A stretch of 64,000 bases of DNA, taken from contig NZ_VTWH01000002.1 of NCBI RefSeq assembly GCF_008369445.1, forward strand, positions 868,001 to 932,000. Direction: 5' to 3'. The stretch comes from Aureimonas fodinaquatilis. Lineage in GTDB: Bacteria > Pseudomonadota > Alphaproteobacteria > Rhizobiales > Rhizobiaceae. Both the position numbers and the translations under genes were made by a program. Below are positions 1 through 7,393 of the stretch, piece by piece; positions within the stretch are counted from its first letter, which is position 1, and every line of letters begins with the position of its first letter. The notes below the pieces were generated by a model that saw nothing but the letters and a program-made list of their open reading frames with translations, did not search any database and was not told the DNA's origin.

Positions 1-36
1 CTGCTGACGGGCATAGTTAGAAGCGCCAACAGTCAT
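1..36 (-). CDS. Start of an unidentified prophage gene, cut by the window edge
   Basis: An ATG at 36-34 on the minus strand overlaps the TGA of the upstream gene (33-548) in an ATGA arrangement, the coupling used elsewhere in this element. Only twelve codons are inside the window, beginning MTVGASNYARQQ. They have no stop and follow a GGAGAGG-like ribosome site 9-15 bases upstream. The start resembles phage proteins that begin with a short Ala/Arg-rich leader before a methyltransferase domain, but twelve residues cannot support a function. Confidence 0.5.
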   Translation of the reverse strand, partial: MTVGASNYARQQ

Positions 37-548
37 CGCGCCTCTCCCGTCATTCGCACCACGGTGCCAATCTGGCCGCTCTCATGCTTGGCTCGGGCTG
101 CCTCAACCATTCGATTTATGTTGCTGACAGCAGTCTTTGCCTCAGCCTCGATGAGATTCATCTCTCGGCCTGTGATTATCATGTCGGATTTTGCATCAAG
201 GACTGTGCGAACAGCACGTCCGCTATCCTCCGCAACCAGGCCGGCCAGTTGGATCAGAGAAAGATCACAGCTCGTGACATCCTCGCGCCGTATGCTGTAT
301 CCGCAGAGCGCTGCAGAGGTTTCCAGCATGCATGGGTAGCCTGCCGCCGCGTCAACCTTAGAATGCAGACCCGCCGGCACATGCTCGTTGTGATGCAAGT
401 GCTTCCAGCGAGAGACTTGCCCTTCGCTGATCCCGAGCAACTCCGCCATTCTGCGGTTACTGCCGACGAGAATTATTGCCCTGCCGAAAGCGTTCTTAAA
501 CGCCTCCTGCTCATGTGTGGGCTTCCACTTATCTGGTGTCTCGGACAT
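33..548 (-). CDS. Helix-turn-helix phage regulator, CII/YdaS-like
   Basis: A 171-residue protein. Residues about 15-65 form a putative DNA-binding helix-turn-helix: GRAIILVGSNRRMAELLGIS followed by EGQVSRWKHL, the pattern of YdaS/Cro-like and CII-like phage regulators. The rest is predicted helical and unassigned. It is the fourth or fifth gene of a leftward operon that begins with the Cro-like gene, and its stop overlaps the next start. By analogy with CII it may act at a lysogeny promoter, but that is inference. GGGG before the ATG at 548 is a plausible ribosome site. Confidence 0.65.
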   Translation of the reverse strand: MSETPDKWKPTHEQEAFKNAFGRAIILVGSNRRMAELLGISEGQVSRWKHLHHNEHVPAGLHSKVDAAAGYPCMLETSAALCGYSIRREDVTSCDLSLIQLAGLVAEDSGRAVRTVLDAKSDMIITGREMNLIEAEAKTAVSNINRMVEAARAKHESGQIGTVVRMTGEAR

Positions 549-617
549 GGATACCCCGAAATCTTATTGTTTCGAATTTCGCTGACTTCCCTGCCGCCAT
601 GCGGCATTCAGTCAGGC

Positions 618-959
618 ATGGAAAAAGATGACCTCACCGAAGAAGACATGACGATCGGCGCTGCCGTTGATCGTGTTCTTGCGAGGTTGAAAGAGTTCCC
701 GGCTTGTACCGATGCGGCGCCGGGAAACCGCAATACGCGACAGGGAGGAGAAGTTGTCGCTTCGGATCTGCTTATGTTGGATATGAACGCTGATCTCACG
801 ACGACGAACCTCGCCTATCGAAGGGGATCACTGATGCCGATCGAGTATTCTTTGCTCTTTCGAATATCTCTTTGCCCGCCTCGTCCCACCACTGATGGAT
901 CTTTGCCTTCTGAAAAACCCACGGCCCAGCGGCGTGCGCTCTATCCGGGCGATGAGTGA
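618..959 (+). CDS. Possible small acidic phage protein (doubtful)
   Basis: An ATG at 618 opens a 113-codon frame. Its first 60 residues (MEKDDLTEEDMTIGAAVDRV onwards) are acidic and look like real protein, while the C-terminal part lies antisense to the rha gene. The competing minus-strand reading (608-799, GTG start overlapping the rha stop) is rich in Ser and Arg and looks like a shadow. The ribosome site is weak. It is reported because the 249 bases between rha and the HTH gene otherwise hold nothing. Confidence 0.25.
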   Translation: MEKDDLTEEDMTIGAAVDRVLARLKEFPACTDAAPGNRNTRQGGEVVASDLLMLDMNADLTTTNLAYRRGSLMPIEYSLLFRISLCPPRPTTDGSLPSEKPTAQRRALYPGDE

Positions 960-1704
960 AACCATGGCTTGCAAACCACCGGATGGCATTGGCGGACAAG
1001 TTTTGCGAAAGACGAGGCGATCTATGCTTTGTCGGAACGCCCATCATGGTCTGAGCCACGTATATCGAAACGCATTCCTCGGCGTCGTGCTTAGCGGCAA
1101 GAGATTCTATCAAAAGCTTGTCGCGTTGATGGATTGCTTGAAACCGCATCTCATTCCAGCGCTGGTTCTCTTCCAGCCTCGACAGGATCGGTCGACCGAT
1201 GTGCTTTATTATCGATCCTATGATTGCCCCAGTGACGGTATCAATCTTTGCGCCGAGGCCGGTGCTGATGGAATGAAGGTGACGTTCAATGTTCGAAAGG
1301 CTATCGTTCGTATCGAGCGCCAGAGCGAGAGAACCTTGAGCGGGGCCAGATTGAATTTGCGCCCGGCGAGCGATCTTTTCCTCCATCTGATTGAAGGCGG
1401 CGATATAATCTTCCTTGAACTTCGCAGCTCTCTTCCCGGTGAAGCCAAAAGCGATGAACACGAACCCGTCGCGCGTCATATCCACGGAGCGGCGGGTCTC
1501 TCCTTTTTCATCAATGTATTCGACGGGCTGAAAATTCAGCCGGTTGAAATCCTCCGAGCAGTCGAGCCCATAGTATTTCTGAAGCACGTTCTTGTGCTCC
1601 TTATGAAAGAAGGCAGCGACGTCACGGCTGTTCGCGAATGTCTGCCCGTCCTTCACGCGAACAACAGCAAAAACGTTTGGGTTCGGATCGAAGGCTTCGG
1701 TCAT
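796..1704 (-). CDS. Rha-family phage regulatory protein
   Basis: A 302-residue protein. Residues about 10-115 match the Rha domain pattern: a strand ending in DGQTFANSRDVAAFF, then HKNVLQKYYGLDC, a Phe/Asn-rich NFQPVEYIDEKGETRRS stretch, then MTRDGFVFIAFGFTGKRAAK and YIAAFNQME. Rha proteins occur in lambdoid and Rhizobium phages, and some affect phage growth in hosts lacking IHF. The C-terminal 190 residues are unassigned. Its start overlaps the Cro-like stop by four bases (1701-1704), so both should be co-transcribed leftward from the switch promoter. Confidence 0.85.
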   Translation of the reverse strand: MTEAFDPNPNVFAVVRVKDGQTFANSRDVAAFFHKEHKNVLQKYYGLDCSEDFNRLNFQPVEYIDEKGETRRSVDMTRDGFVFIAFGFTGKRAAKFKEDYIAAFNQMEEKIARRAQIQSGPAQGSLALALDTNDSLSNIERHLHSISTGLGAKIDTVTGAIIGSIIKHIGRPILSRLEENQRWNEMRFQAIHQRDKLLIESLAAKHDAEECVSIYVAQTMMGVPTKHRSPRLSQNLSANAIRWFASHGFTHRPDRAHAAGPWVFQKAKIHQWWDEAGKEIFERAKNTRSASVIPFDRRGSSS

Positions 1705-1898
1705 GCCGCCACCTCGTCCATGAAATCATCAGCCGTGACTAAGCCACCAGTTTTCTCTCGGATTAGCCGGATAAGATCGAGGCGGGGCGAACGCTCCCCC
1801 TTGATCAATCGTGTGATAGTCGACGGTGCAACGCCAATTTCAGCCGCAAAAGCCGATGGCTTGATGTCGTTCTGGGAAAGGTAATGTTCGAGCCTCAT
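1701..1898 (-). CDS. Cro-like helix-turn-helix repressor
   Basis: A 65-residue DNA-binding protein. LSQNDIKPSAFAAEIGVAPS followed by TITRLIKGERSPRLD is a textbook HTH_3/Cro helix-turn-helix. The start MRLEHYL at 1898 is preferred over an upstream in-frame ATG at 1940 because the latter would lie inside the operator sites. It is divergent from the CI-like gene at 1992, with 93 bases of repeated operator between them, which is the layout of a lambda immunity switch. It is the first gene of the leftward operon and is followed directly by rha. Confidence 0.85.
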   Translation of the reverse strand: MRLEHYLSQNDIKPSAFAAEIGVAPSTITRLIKGERSPRLDLIRLIREKTGGLVTADDFMDEVAA

Positions 1899-1907
1899 GG
1901 TCAATAT

Positions 1908-1978
1908 TTGCCATGTGGCAATAATATTGTCAATTGGCATTTGCCATTTGGCGGTGGTTATTTTTTGCCAATTGGCTA
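1908..1978. promoter_or_regulatory. Three-site operator between cro-like and cI-like genes
   Basis: Three copies of a TTGCC-N4-GGC element lie between the divergent genes: TTGCCATGTGGCAA (1908-1921), TTGCCATTTGGCGG (1941-1954) and TTGCCAATTGGCTA (1965-1978). Spacing between starts is 33 and 24 bases. A TTGACA-like hexamer on the minus strand (1934-1929) could be the -35 element of the cro-side promoter. Two related sites occur at 3920-3967. By analogy with lambda OR these should be bound by the CI-like and Cro-like proteins. Confidence 0.75.
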
Positions 1979-1991
1979 AAGGCTATTTTCT

Positions 1992-2666
1992 ATGGCAAAC
2001 CAAGTTCGAAAACTCCGGAAAGACCGGGAAATGACACTGGAGAGGCTCTCGGAATTGACCGGGATCTCGACCAGCTTCCTATCGCGTATTGAGAAGGGAG
2101 ATCGTGGTCTCAGCTTGGAGAACCTTGTTAAAATTGCCAAGGTTCTGAAAGTGGAGCCTTTGGAGGTCTCTAACGATTTCCATGAAGAAGATTTGGAGCA
2201 TGCCGCCTCTTTTCCGGTAGCAGACACAGAAAAGGGCGACATTCCTAATCTCACGATTTATGGCGGTATGGGTCTTGGTAGTACGCTGACAGTCACCGCG
2301 AATGATCAGGGCGAAATTTATTCTGAGCATATCGATGGCTTCTGGAGCTTCCCGCCGGCTGTGAAAGCGGGGTGGAGGCATATGAAGAGCATCCATGCAC
2401 TGCCGGTAATCGGTGATAGCATGGAGCCGACACTTGCAAGTGGATCGTTCGTTTTTATCGACACCACACACGTCGTTCCTAGTCCTGCTGACTTATATGC
2501 CTTGGACTACGGTGATGGATTGGTGATTAAACGAGTAAAACTTATTCCGCGCTCAGATAAAATCCAGATCATCTCTGACAATCCTGCCTACGGCGCAGAC
2601 GAACTTTCCCGGGGAGATGTCCGTGTTTACGGTCGGGTAGTCGCATGGTTCCAATGGCGCGGGTGA
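1992..2666 (+). CDS. CI-like phage repressor (HTH + S24 peptidase)
   Basis: A 224-residue repressor. The N-terminal XRE helix-turn-helix (residues about 5-58) contains MTLERLSELTGISTSFLSRI, and the C-terminal half is a LexA/CI-type S24 peptidase fold with GDSMEPT (nucleophile Ser143) and VIKRVKL (general-base Lys180). Such proteins keep a prophage silent and inactivate themselves by autocleavage after DNA damage. The Ser/Lys dyad is present; a standard Ala-Gly cleavage site is not obvious, with GGMGLG near residue 91 the closest stretch. It diverges from the Cro-like gene over repeated operators and probably controls both early operons. Confidence 0.92.
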   Translation: MANQVRKLRKDREMTLERLSELTGISTSFLSRIEKGDRGLSLENLVKIAKVLKVEPLEVSNDFHEEDLEHAASFPVADTEKGDIPNLTIYGGMGLGSTLTVTANDQGEIYSEHIDGFWSFPPAVKAGWRHMKSIHALPVIGDSMEPTLASGSFVFIDTTHVVPSPADLYALDYGDGLVIKRVKLIPRSDKIQIISDNPAYGADELSRGDVRVYGRVVAWFQWRG

Positions 2667-2694
2667 ATGGCGACTGTGGCGGGAGAAAGCTTCC

Positions 2695-3267
2695 ATGTTA
2701 GAGCCTGAGAATTTAGACCAGTGGGTGCGCGAAAACTCTGCATTACCGCCATTGGTAATGCACGCGTTGGGTAACATCGTCTTTAAATGGAATGTCTGTG
2801 AATATTGGACCAATGCGATATTTTGCGATGTTTTAGGTGTATCAGAAAACGATGCAAGGGCCCTCACATACGATATGAGCTCAGCTTCAATATGGGATAA
2901 AATCAAATATTTTGCCAAGAAACGCGGCATCAATGAGGAGGTGCTCGGTCATTTGGATCATGCCTCACTGATGTTTGACCGCTGTCGAATAAATCGGAAC
3001 CGTTACGTTCATGCTATCGGCATAACTACCGGCGAAAGACGTGGCTTGCAGATGGCCAAAGCGGATAAAAAGTCCACTGGATCTCAACCCATTCCGGACG
3101 ATTTAGAAACAATTCGATCGGTGTCTGACAGCATCAAGAGCCTTATCCAATATCTTTCCTCTGTCGACTTGGTTGTTGCTGATCCTGAGCGCGCAGCATT
3201 GCCTCAAAAACCATTGTTGCCAGAGTTGATTGAGAAACTTCCCCTTCAATCTCATCAAGAACTTTAG
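2695..3267 (+). CDS. Unidentified prophage protein next to the repressor
   Basis: A 190-residue soluble protein with no recognised domain, 28 bases downstream of the CI-like gene and in the same direction, so probably expressed in the lysogen. It is Trp- and Asn-rich at the start (WVRENSALPPL, FKWNVCEYWTN) and has a central CRINRNRYVHAIG motif resembling RnxxxH-type HEPN nuclease-like helices. The RNRYVH spacing is suggestive but not proof. Base composition is more AT-rich than the flanking genes, as in lysogenic-conversion cargo. Its last 125 bases overlap a convergent small gene. Confidence 0.6.
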   Translation: MLEPENLDQWVRENSALPPLVMHALGNIVFKWNVCEYWTNAIFCDVLGVSENDARALTYDMSSASIWDKIKYFAKKRGINEEVLGHLDHASLMFDRCRINRNRYVHAIGITTGERRGLQMAKADKKSTGSQPIPDDLETIRSVSDSIKSLIQYLSSVDLVVADPERAALPQKPLLPELIEKLPLQSHQEL

Positions 3268-3331
3268 TCCCTGCGCAAACCATTTCCGCGGTGATGCCAT
3301 CGGCTATGATGGATGACTTATCGACCGTCAT
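3143..3331 (-). CDS. Small unidentified phage protein (62 aa)
   Basis: A 62-residue acidic-to-neutral protein starting MTVDKSSIIADGITAEMVCA. A strong AAGGAG ribosome site ends seven bases before the ATG, which is the main support. No domain is recognised. It overlaps the end of the convergent gene at 2695-3267 by 125 bases. Upstream on its strand lies the wHTH gene at 3580-3909, so the two may form a short leftward operon. Confidence 0.55.
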   Translation of the reverse strand: MTVDKSSIIADGITAEMVCAGTKVLDEIEGEVSQSTLATMVFEAMLRAQDQQQPSRQRKDIG

Positions 3332-3579
3332 GACATTCTCCTTTTTCCATGGCGAGACATTGAGAACTTGGAACCAAAATGTATGGTCGAGTTGAGTTCG
3401 AAAGACATTTCAACGAGCAAGGCCTCCCAATGTGCACCCACTTCAGCAGGCAATTATCGCTCGGTTGTATATGGATTCAACTCAGAGCCTTATATCAATC
3501 AAATAACCTTTTACGAATTTGCCTTTATATATTCGGGTGCAAGATCGTGCAGGGGTAGTGGTGCACGATTCCGCATGGG

Positions 3580-3909
3580 TTAGATGAATGGTGCACGAAG
3601 GTGATAGCTGTTGGCCTTTCCCTTTGATGGGACCACCATCATCACGCCCGCAGTCTCCAATTCTCGTATAGCGTACTGCACCTGGCGAACGCTGCGGTTC
3701 ATTTCTTTGGCAATTCTAGGGACTGAATACCAGCAACATTGATCATCGCCGTTCATTCTACGCGAGAGCCAGAAGCCCACACGGAAAGCGCGATCAGTTA
3801 CGCCAGCATGCGTCGAGCAGTATTCCGCCCACATCCTACGCTTTTCGTAAAATTCTAAAGCCACTTGGCCGGTGTCGTTTCGCTTGAGCATTGCGAAGCT
3901 ATATAGCAC
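3580..3909 (-). CDS. Winged-helix DNA-binding phage protein
   Basis: A 109-residue protein. The C-terminal half (residues about 60-105) is a winged helix: YSVPRIAKEMNRSVRQVQYA, then IRELETAGVMMVVPSKGKAN, like HTH_36 proteins and the DNA-binding part of phage replication initiators. No helicase-loader domain follows, so it is more likely a regulator than a full replication protein. An internal ATG at 3891 is an alternative start. Its upstream region carries two copies of the phage operator (3920-3967), implying control by the CI-like repressor. Confidence 0.65.
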   Translation of the reverse strand: MLYSFAMLKRNDTGQVALEFYEKRRMWAEYCSTHAGVTDRAFRVGFWLSRRMNGDDQCCWYSVPRIAKEMNRSVRQVQYAIRELETAGVMMVVPSKGKANSYHLRAPFI

Positions 3910-3919
3910 CGTCTATTTT

Positions 3920-3967
3920 TTGCCAATCGGCAATTTGCCTATTGACACATTAATTGCCACGTGGCAA
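3920..3967. promoter_or_regulatory. Second operator region (two sites) with a promoter-like hexamer
   Basis: Two copies of the same element as at 1908-1978: TTGCCAATCGGCAA (3920-3933) and the perfect palindrome TTGCCACGTGGCAA (3954-3967), 34 bases apart. A TTGACA hexamer (3942-3947) between them could be the -35 box of the rightward early operon. The sites separate a leftward wHTH gene from the rightward operon, so this is the likely counterpart of lambda OL, placing the recombination genes under repressor control. Confidence 0.75.
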
Positions 3968-3990
3968 AAATCCATCATCGAACACCGGCG

Positions 3991-4176
3991 ATGGAGTCAG
4001 AGATGCAAAACCGACAGACACTGGAAGATGCGTTGCATGAGGCCCGCGGCGATCTTGATGACGCGATTGCTGCCAACCGCATGATGTTGAAGCTTGTGTA
4101 TGTGTCAGCCTTGTTCGGCGCCTGCCTGGGCTTTGCAGTCACCATCGCCGCCTTCCGCATTGGAGGTGTATTCTGA
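3991..4176 (+). CDS. Small single-pass membrane protein, first gene of the early operon
   Basis: A 61-residue protein beginning MESEMQNRQTLEDALHEARG, with a charged helical N-terminus followed by a hydrophobic segment (VYVSALFGACLGFAVTIAAF, residues about 37-56) and a short tail. It should span the inner membrane once. The ATG at 3991 is chosen because the GTG at 3961 lies inside the operator. Its stop overlaps the next start by one base (TGATG). Function unknown. Confidence 0.55.
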   Translation: MESEMQNRQTLEDALHEARGDLDDAIAANRMMLKLVYVSALFGACLGFAVTIAAFRIGGVF

Positions 4177-4736
4177 TGGCCCAATATTCAGCAGGTAATG
4201 TTGACCTCGTGAGTGTCCGAATCCGCGCTCTCGAAATCGTGCTGGCTTCCGAGGTTCTGTACTGGACTGACAACCCTGCGAACGCAAAGCACATATCGGA
4301 GACGATGGAAGAGAACTTCCAGATGCTCTCGGCGCAACTCGGATACAAGCCCGTCAAAGTCGATGAAGCAGCTACGGCGACATACTTCGCTGTTGATGCT
4401 GACGGGACTTTCTTCGAAGCGCCGCGCGGTTCACCTCGGTCCGATGTTGTAAACGAGATCGCCACCGGCGGGGTCAATGCCTATCAGGTTTTCAGGCAGC
4501 AAGGCGCTCTATTCGAAGAGGTCACGCTTGAAATCGCCCGTGAGGCCTTGCAGGTCGTCAAGGCAAAAGGTCCTGATGCATTCATCCCTGCCCTCGTCTG
4601 CGATCTTCTCGACGAAGAAGTGGAAAGCCTTCGCAATTCCTGGATGACGCAGGAGCAGCACAAGCTGGATCGTGAAGCTTGCTCGGCTGATGCTCGCTAT
4701 GCCACGGCCCGTGAAGAACTGGTGGCAGCGGAATGA
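4176..4736 (+). CDS. Unidentified phage early protein (186 aa)
   Basis: A soluble 186-residue protein with no recognised domain. The first 60 residues are helical (RIRALEIVLASEVLYWTDN), the middle has a DADGTFFEAPRG strand-turn, and the C-terminus is strongly acidic and helical. It is translationally coupled to both neighbours: its start overlaps the membrane protein's stop and its stop overlaps the following microprotein's ATG. Position in the recombination operon suggests an early-phase role, but nothing in the sequence shows which. Confidence 0.6.
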   Translation: MAQYSAGNVDLVSVRIRALEIVLASEVLYWTDNPANAKHISETMEENFQMLSAQLGYKPVKVDEAATATYFAVDADGTFFEAPRGSPRSDVVNEIATGGVNAYQVFRQQGALFEEVTLEIAREALQVVKAKGPDAFIPALVCDLLDEEVESLRNSWMTQEQHKLDREACSADARYATAREELVAAE

Positions 4737-4837
4737 CCGATTTTCTCACATGCGCAATGGCTGCATGGGCAGTGATCGCTGTTGTTGCAGCTGGCTTCTT
4801 GGCCTTTCGACCACAAAAGGGTCCAGGCGGATGGTGA
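4733..4837 (+). CDS. Phage microprotein with one membrane helix (34 aa)
   Basis: A 34-residue frame starting MTDFLTCAMAAWAVIAVV and ending in a short basic tail. It is nearly all one hydrophobic helix. Its ATGA overlap with the preceding stop and overlap of its end with the next ATG (4831) make translation likely despite the size. Role unknown. Confidence 0.5.
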   Translation: MTDFLTCAMAAWAVIAVVAAGFLAFRPQKGPGGW

Positions 4838-5088
4838 TTGATCGCGATCTTGCCCTCCAAGCGCAGCGCAAACTCACAGCGCCTTTTGATCCGGATAGAG
4901 GGCAAGGCACTCGTTCCAACCAGACCAGAGACGAAACGATCGAAGCCGGTGCCAAGGCAATCTACGGCATTGTCACCCAGACAAACGACCCGCGTGAAGT
5001 GGAGCGGAAATGGAAATCGGTAGCCAAGCCGCTAACGCGGGACAGGCACCGGGCCGAAGCAGAAGCATGCCTACGAGCAGCGACCTAA
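4831..5088 (+). CDS. Unidentified small basic phage protein (85 aa)
   Basis: An 85-residue protein starting MVIDRDLALQAQRKLTAPFD. It is rich in Arg, Lys and Glu and contains DPREVERKWKSVAKPLTRDR, so it may bind nucleic acid, but no family is recognised. The ATG at 4831 overlaps the end of the membrane microprotein; a GTG at 4834 is an alternative. The next gene begins 24 bases later with its own AAGGAA site. Confidence 0.55.
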   Translation: MVIDRDLALQAQRKLTAPFDPDRGQGTRSNQTRDETIEAGAKAIYGIVTQTNDPREVERKWKSVAKPLTRDRHRAEAEACLRAAT

Positions 5089-5112
5089 TCAGATTTTCAA
5101 AGGAATATGCGC

Positions 5113-6135
5113 ATGAGCGATTACGATTGGTACTTCGCGGCCCTGGCAAACCCTTCGGGTATCGGTCGCGCCCCCAACATACCTGTGCATGAAAGCGAGC
5201 CACAGCCGGGGTTCTATCGGAAGCGGCGTGGAAAGGACGGCCCGTTAGACCCAGTCGCAATCTGGCTTCAAGACGGCACATTGGTTGCAGCCGTCGGAGA
5301 CAAAATGGTTGATCCACATGACGTATGGACATGGTGCTGCCGTACGCCTGTGACGGAAGAAGCCTATCGGAAGGCCCGCGCTGGAGAAGGTTGGAATGAC
5401 GAGCCACCTGCGCCGCAATCTGATGTCGATCCTATGGCGGGCCACAACATCAATGCTTCTGACCCGCATGAAGCGTTGAAGATCGAATATCTTGGCGAAG
5501 CCGAGATGGCAAAAGAGTTTTTGAAGTCGCCAATCAAGACCCAAGACGACGCTGACAAGGCTGCCGTTTGGTCTAAGCGTTTGGCGACGATCGCGAAGAA
5601 GGCCACCGATCAGCACAGGGTTGAAAAGCAACCATCTCTGGACGAAGGCCGTCGCGTGGACGAACGCTGGCGCGATCTAAAAGACGGGGCGAAGGATCTA
5701 TCCACCGCTTTGAAGCGGCATATGGATGAGTTCCTGCGAGAGCAGGATCGGCTTGAGCGTGAACGGCAGCGCAAGGCAGCTGAAGATGCTGAACGCACAC
5801 GTCGGGAAGCTGAAGAAGCTGCCAAAGCTGCGAGCGCTATCGAAAACGAAGCCGAACGTGCGAAGGCGGATGAAGCCGCAGCTGCAGCCAAAAAAGCAGC
5901 CTATGAAGCCGAGAAAGAAGCTGCTGCACGTAACTCGTCAGCAGGGCGAACAGGCGCCAAAGTTGCACTGCGGACGTTCGTTTCAGCCCAGATCACTGAT
6001 TTCGATGCGCTGCTGGCCGCTCTCAAAGGCCGGGCAGAGGTAAAGGAGCTTGTCCAGAGCCTGGCCAATCGCGCTGCCAAATCTGGCGTGGATCTTCCTG
6101 GCATGAAGATCGTCGAGGAAAGGCGCGCGGCATGA
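5113..6135 (+). CDS. Coiled-coil phage protein upstream of RecT
   Basis: A 340-residue protein. The N-terminal 90 residues (WYFAALANPSGIGRAPNIPV, DGTLVAAVGDKMVDP) form an unassigned domain. Residues about 190-285 are an Ala/Glu/Arg/Lys-rich long coiled coil (RLERERQRKAAEDAERTRRE), and a basic C-terminal domain follows. The ATG at 5113 is preferred because AAGGAA ends seven bases before it. Its stop overlaps the recT start by four bases, so it is probably a recombination accessory protein. Gene pairs like this are common in rhizobial prophages; the function is not established. Confidence 0.65.
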   Translation: MSDYDWYFAALANPSGIGRAPNIPVHESEPQPGFYRKRRGKDGPLDPVAIWLQDGTLVAAVGDKMVDPHDVWTWCCRTPVTEEAYRKARAGEGWNDEPPAPQSDVDPMAGHNINASDPHEALKIEYLGEAEMAKEFLKSPIKTQDDADKAAVWSKRLATIAKKATDQHRVEKQPSLDEGRRVDERWRDLKDGAKDLSTALKRHMDEFLREQDRLERERQRKAAEDAERTRREAEEAAKAASAIENEAERAKADEAAAAAKKAAYEAEKEAAARNSSAGRTGAKVALRTFVSAQITDFDALLAALKGRAEVKELVQSLANRAAKSGVDLPGMKIVEERRAA

Positions 6136-6986
6136 GCAACGTAACCTCAATGAGCCCGCCTGCATTACAGTCAGGTGGCCGGGTGTCGGCAATTGTCCCG
6201 CAATCAATGGAGGACGCTTATCGTCTGGGCAAGGCGGTCTGTGTTGCTGGCATGGCGCCGAAAGGAATGGACACTCCAGAGAAGTGCATGATCGCAATCA
6301 TGCAAGGCATGGAGGTCGGATTGACGCCAATGCAGTCACTCCAGCGGATTGCGGTGGTCAACGGGCGGCCAACGATATGGGGCGATGGAGCAATGGCCTT
6401 GGTCCGGGCATCAGGGCTGTGTGAATACGTTCGCGAAACCGTTCGCGGTGAAGGCGATGCGCGTGTCGCCGGTTGTGTAGTGAAGCGTCGCAATGAGCCC
6501 GATGAAGTTACGCGAACCTTCTCTGTCGCCGATGCCAAAAAGGCAGGACTGTGGGGCAAGCAAGGCCCATGGCAACAATATCCTGAGCGAATGTTGCAGA
6601 TGCGTGCACGTGCCTTTGCCCTGCGAGATGTCTTCGCCGACGTTCTTGGCGGTCTTTATGTTCGCGAGGAAGTGGACGACGGCAGAGCGGAGCCTGTATC
6701 GGGTCCGACACCACCATCGCCGCCATCGGCAGAGCGAACCACGATTGCAACGCAGCCGCCGTCGCCAACCATTACCAGTGAGCAGCCTCAAACGGACGTC
6801 AATGATCAGGTGAATGCAACTCAGTTTTTCGAAGACTTGGAACTTGCACTTGCCGGGGCGAAAAGCATCGAAGACGTTGAGGAAGCCTGGAATGAGTTTG
6901 ATCCTGGCGGCACCTTCGACGGCGACGACGACAGTCTGACAATCGCGCAAAAAATCAAAGATCGCAGACTGAGAGATTTCCAATGA
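6132..6986 (+). CDS. recT: RecT-family single-strand annealing protein
   Basis: A 284-residue protein. Residues 20-180 carry the RecT-type core: SMEDAYRLGKAVCVAGMAPK, IAIMQGMEVGLTPMQSLQRI, NGRPTIWGDGAMAL, and AGLWGKQGPWQQYPERML with QMRARAFALRDVFADVLGG. The tail is Pro/Ser/Thr-rich and acidic, likely a flexible linker with a C-terminal partner-binding segment. RecT proteins anneal complementary strands during phage recombination. No 5'-3' exonuclease (RecE/Exo) gene is visible nearby; the NinB gene follows with a four-base overlap. No catalytic residues are expected for an annealing protein. Confidence 0.78.
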   Translation: MSNVTSMSPPALQSGGRVSAIVPQSMEDAYRLGKAVCVAGMAPKGMDTPEKCMIAIMQGMEVGLTPMQSLQRIAVVNGRPTIWGDGAMALVRASGLCEYVRETVRGEGDARVAGCVVKRRNEPDEVTRTFSVADAKKAGLWGKQGPWQQYPERMLQMRARAFALRDVFADVLGGLYVREEVDDGRAEPVSGPTPPSPPSAERTTIATQPPSPTITSEQPQTDVNDQVNATQFFEDLELALAGAKSIEDVEEAWNEFDPGGTFDGDDDSLTIAQKIKDRRLRDFQ

Positions 6987-7393
6987 GCAGGAGATCTTTC
7001 GTCGTTCGTCATCCTGTAGATAGAGAACGCATCGCAGAGCTGGCCTGGAAGATAGCTGACGGCTCTCGTGTCGACTTCAGTGGCCCGCGCCGGTCGAACG
7101 ATCAGAACGCCAAGCTTTGGGTAATGCTGACGAAAGTGTCCGAACAGGTCGAATGGTACGGCAAAAAGTTGTCGACCGAAGACTGGAAAGACATGTTCAC
7201 AGCATCGCTACGGAAGGCTCGCGTGGTGCCTGGCATCGATAACGGCAGCTTCGTCCCACTTGGCATGCGCACAAGCGATATGGATTCCGCAGAGTTCAGC
7301 GACCTGATTGAACTTATAAATGCGTTCGCAGCCGAGCGTGGCGTCAACCTCAGCGCCGAGGACGATATCAACCAGCCGGAGGTCACCGGCTGA
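6983..7393 (+). CDS. ninB: NinB/Orf-like recombination mediator
   Basis: A 136-residue protein matching the NinB/Orf family: an N-terminal strand pair, then SGPRRSNDQNAKLWVMLTKV, EWYGKKLSTEDWKDMFTASL and PGIDNGSFVPLGMRTSDM. Lambda Orf (NinB) binds single-stranded DNA and SSB and can replace RecFOR in loading recombinases. Its place directly after recT, with overlapping start and stop codons, supports a joint recombination role. Length fits the family. Confidence 0.85.
   Translation: MSRRSFVVRHPVDRERIAELAWKIADGSRVDFSGPRRSNDQNAKLWVMLTKVSEQVEWYGKKLSTEDWKDMFTASLRKARVVPGIDNGSFVPLGMRTSDMDSAEFSDLIELINAFAAERGVNLSAEDDINQPEVTG

Noticed and set aside
84..617. First part of a long + frame antisense to the HTH regulator
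   Set aside because: It is antisense to a convincing CII/YdaS-like gene with no ribosome site; only the portion from ATG 618 was kept, at low confidence.
895..1884. A 329-codon + strand frame
   Set aside because: Antisense to rha and cro-like genes, which have clear families; the translation has no recognisable domain.
3368..3583. A 71-codon + frame between the convergent and wHTH genes
   Set aside because: No ribosome site, unconvincing protein, and it sits in an apparent non-coding region.
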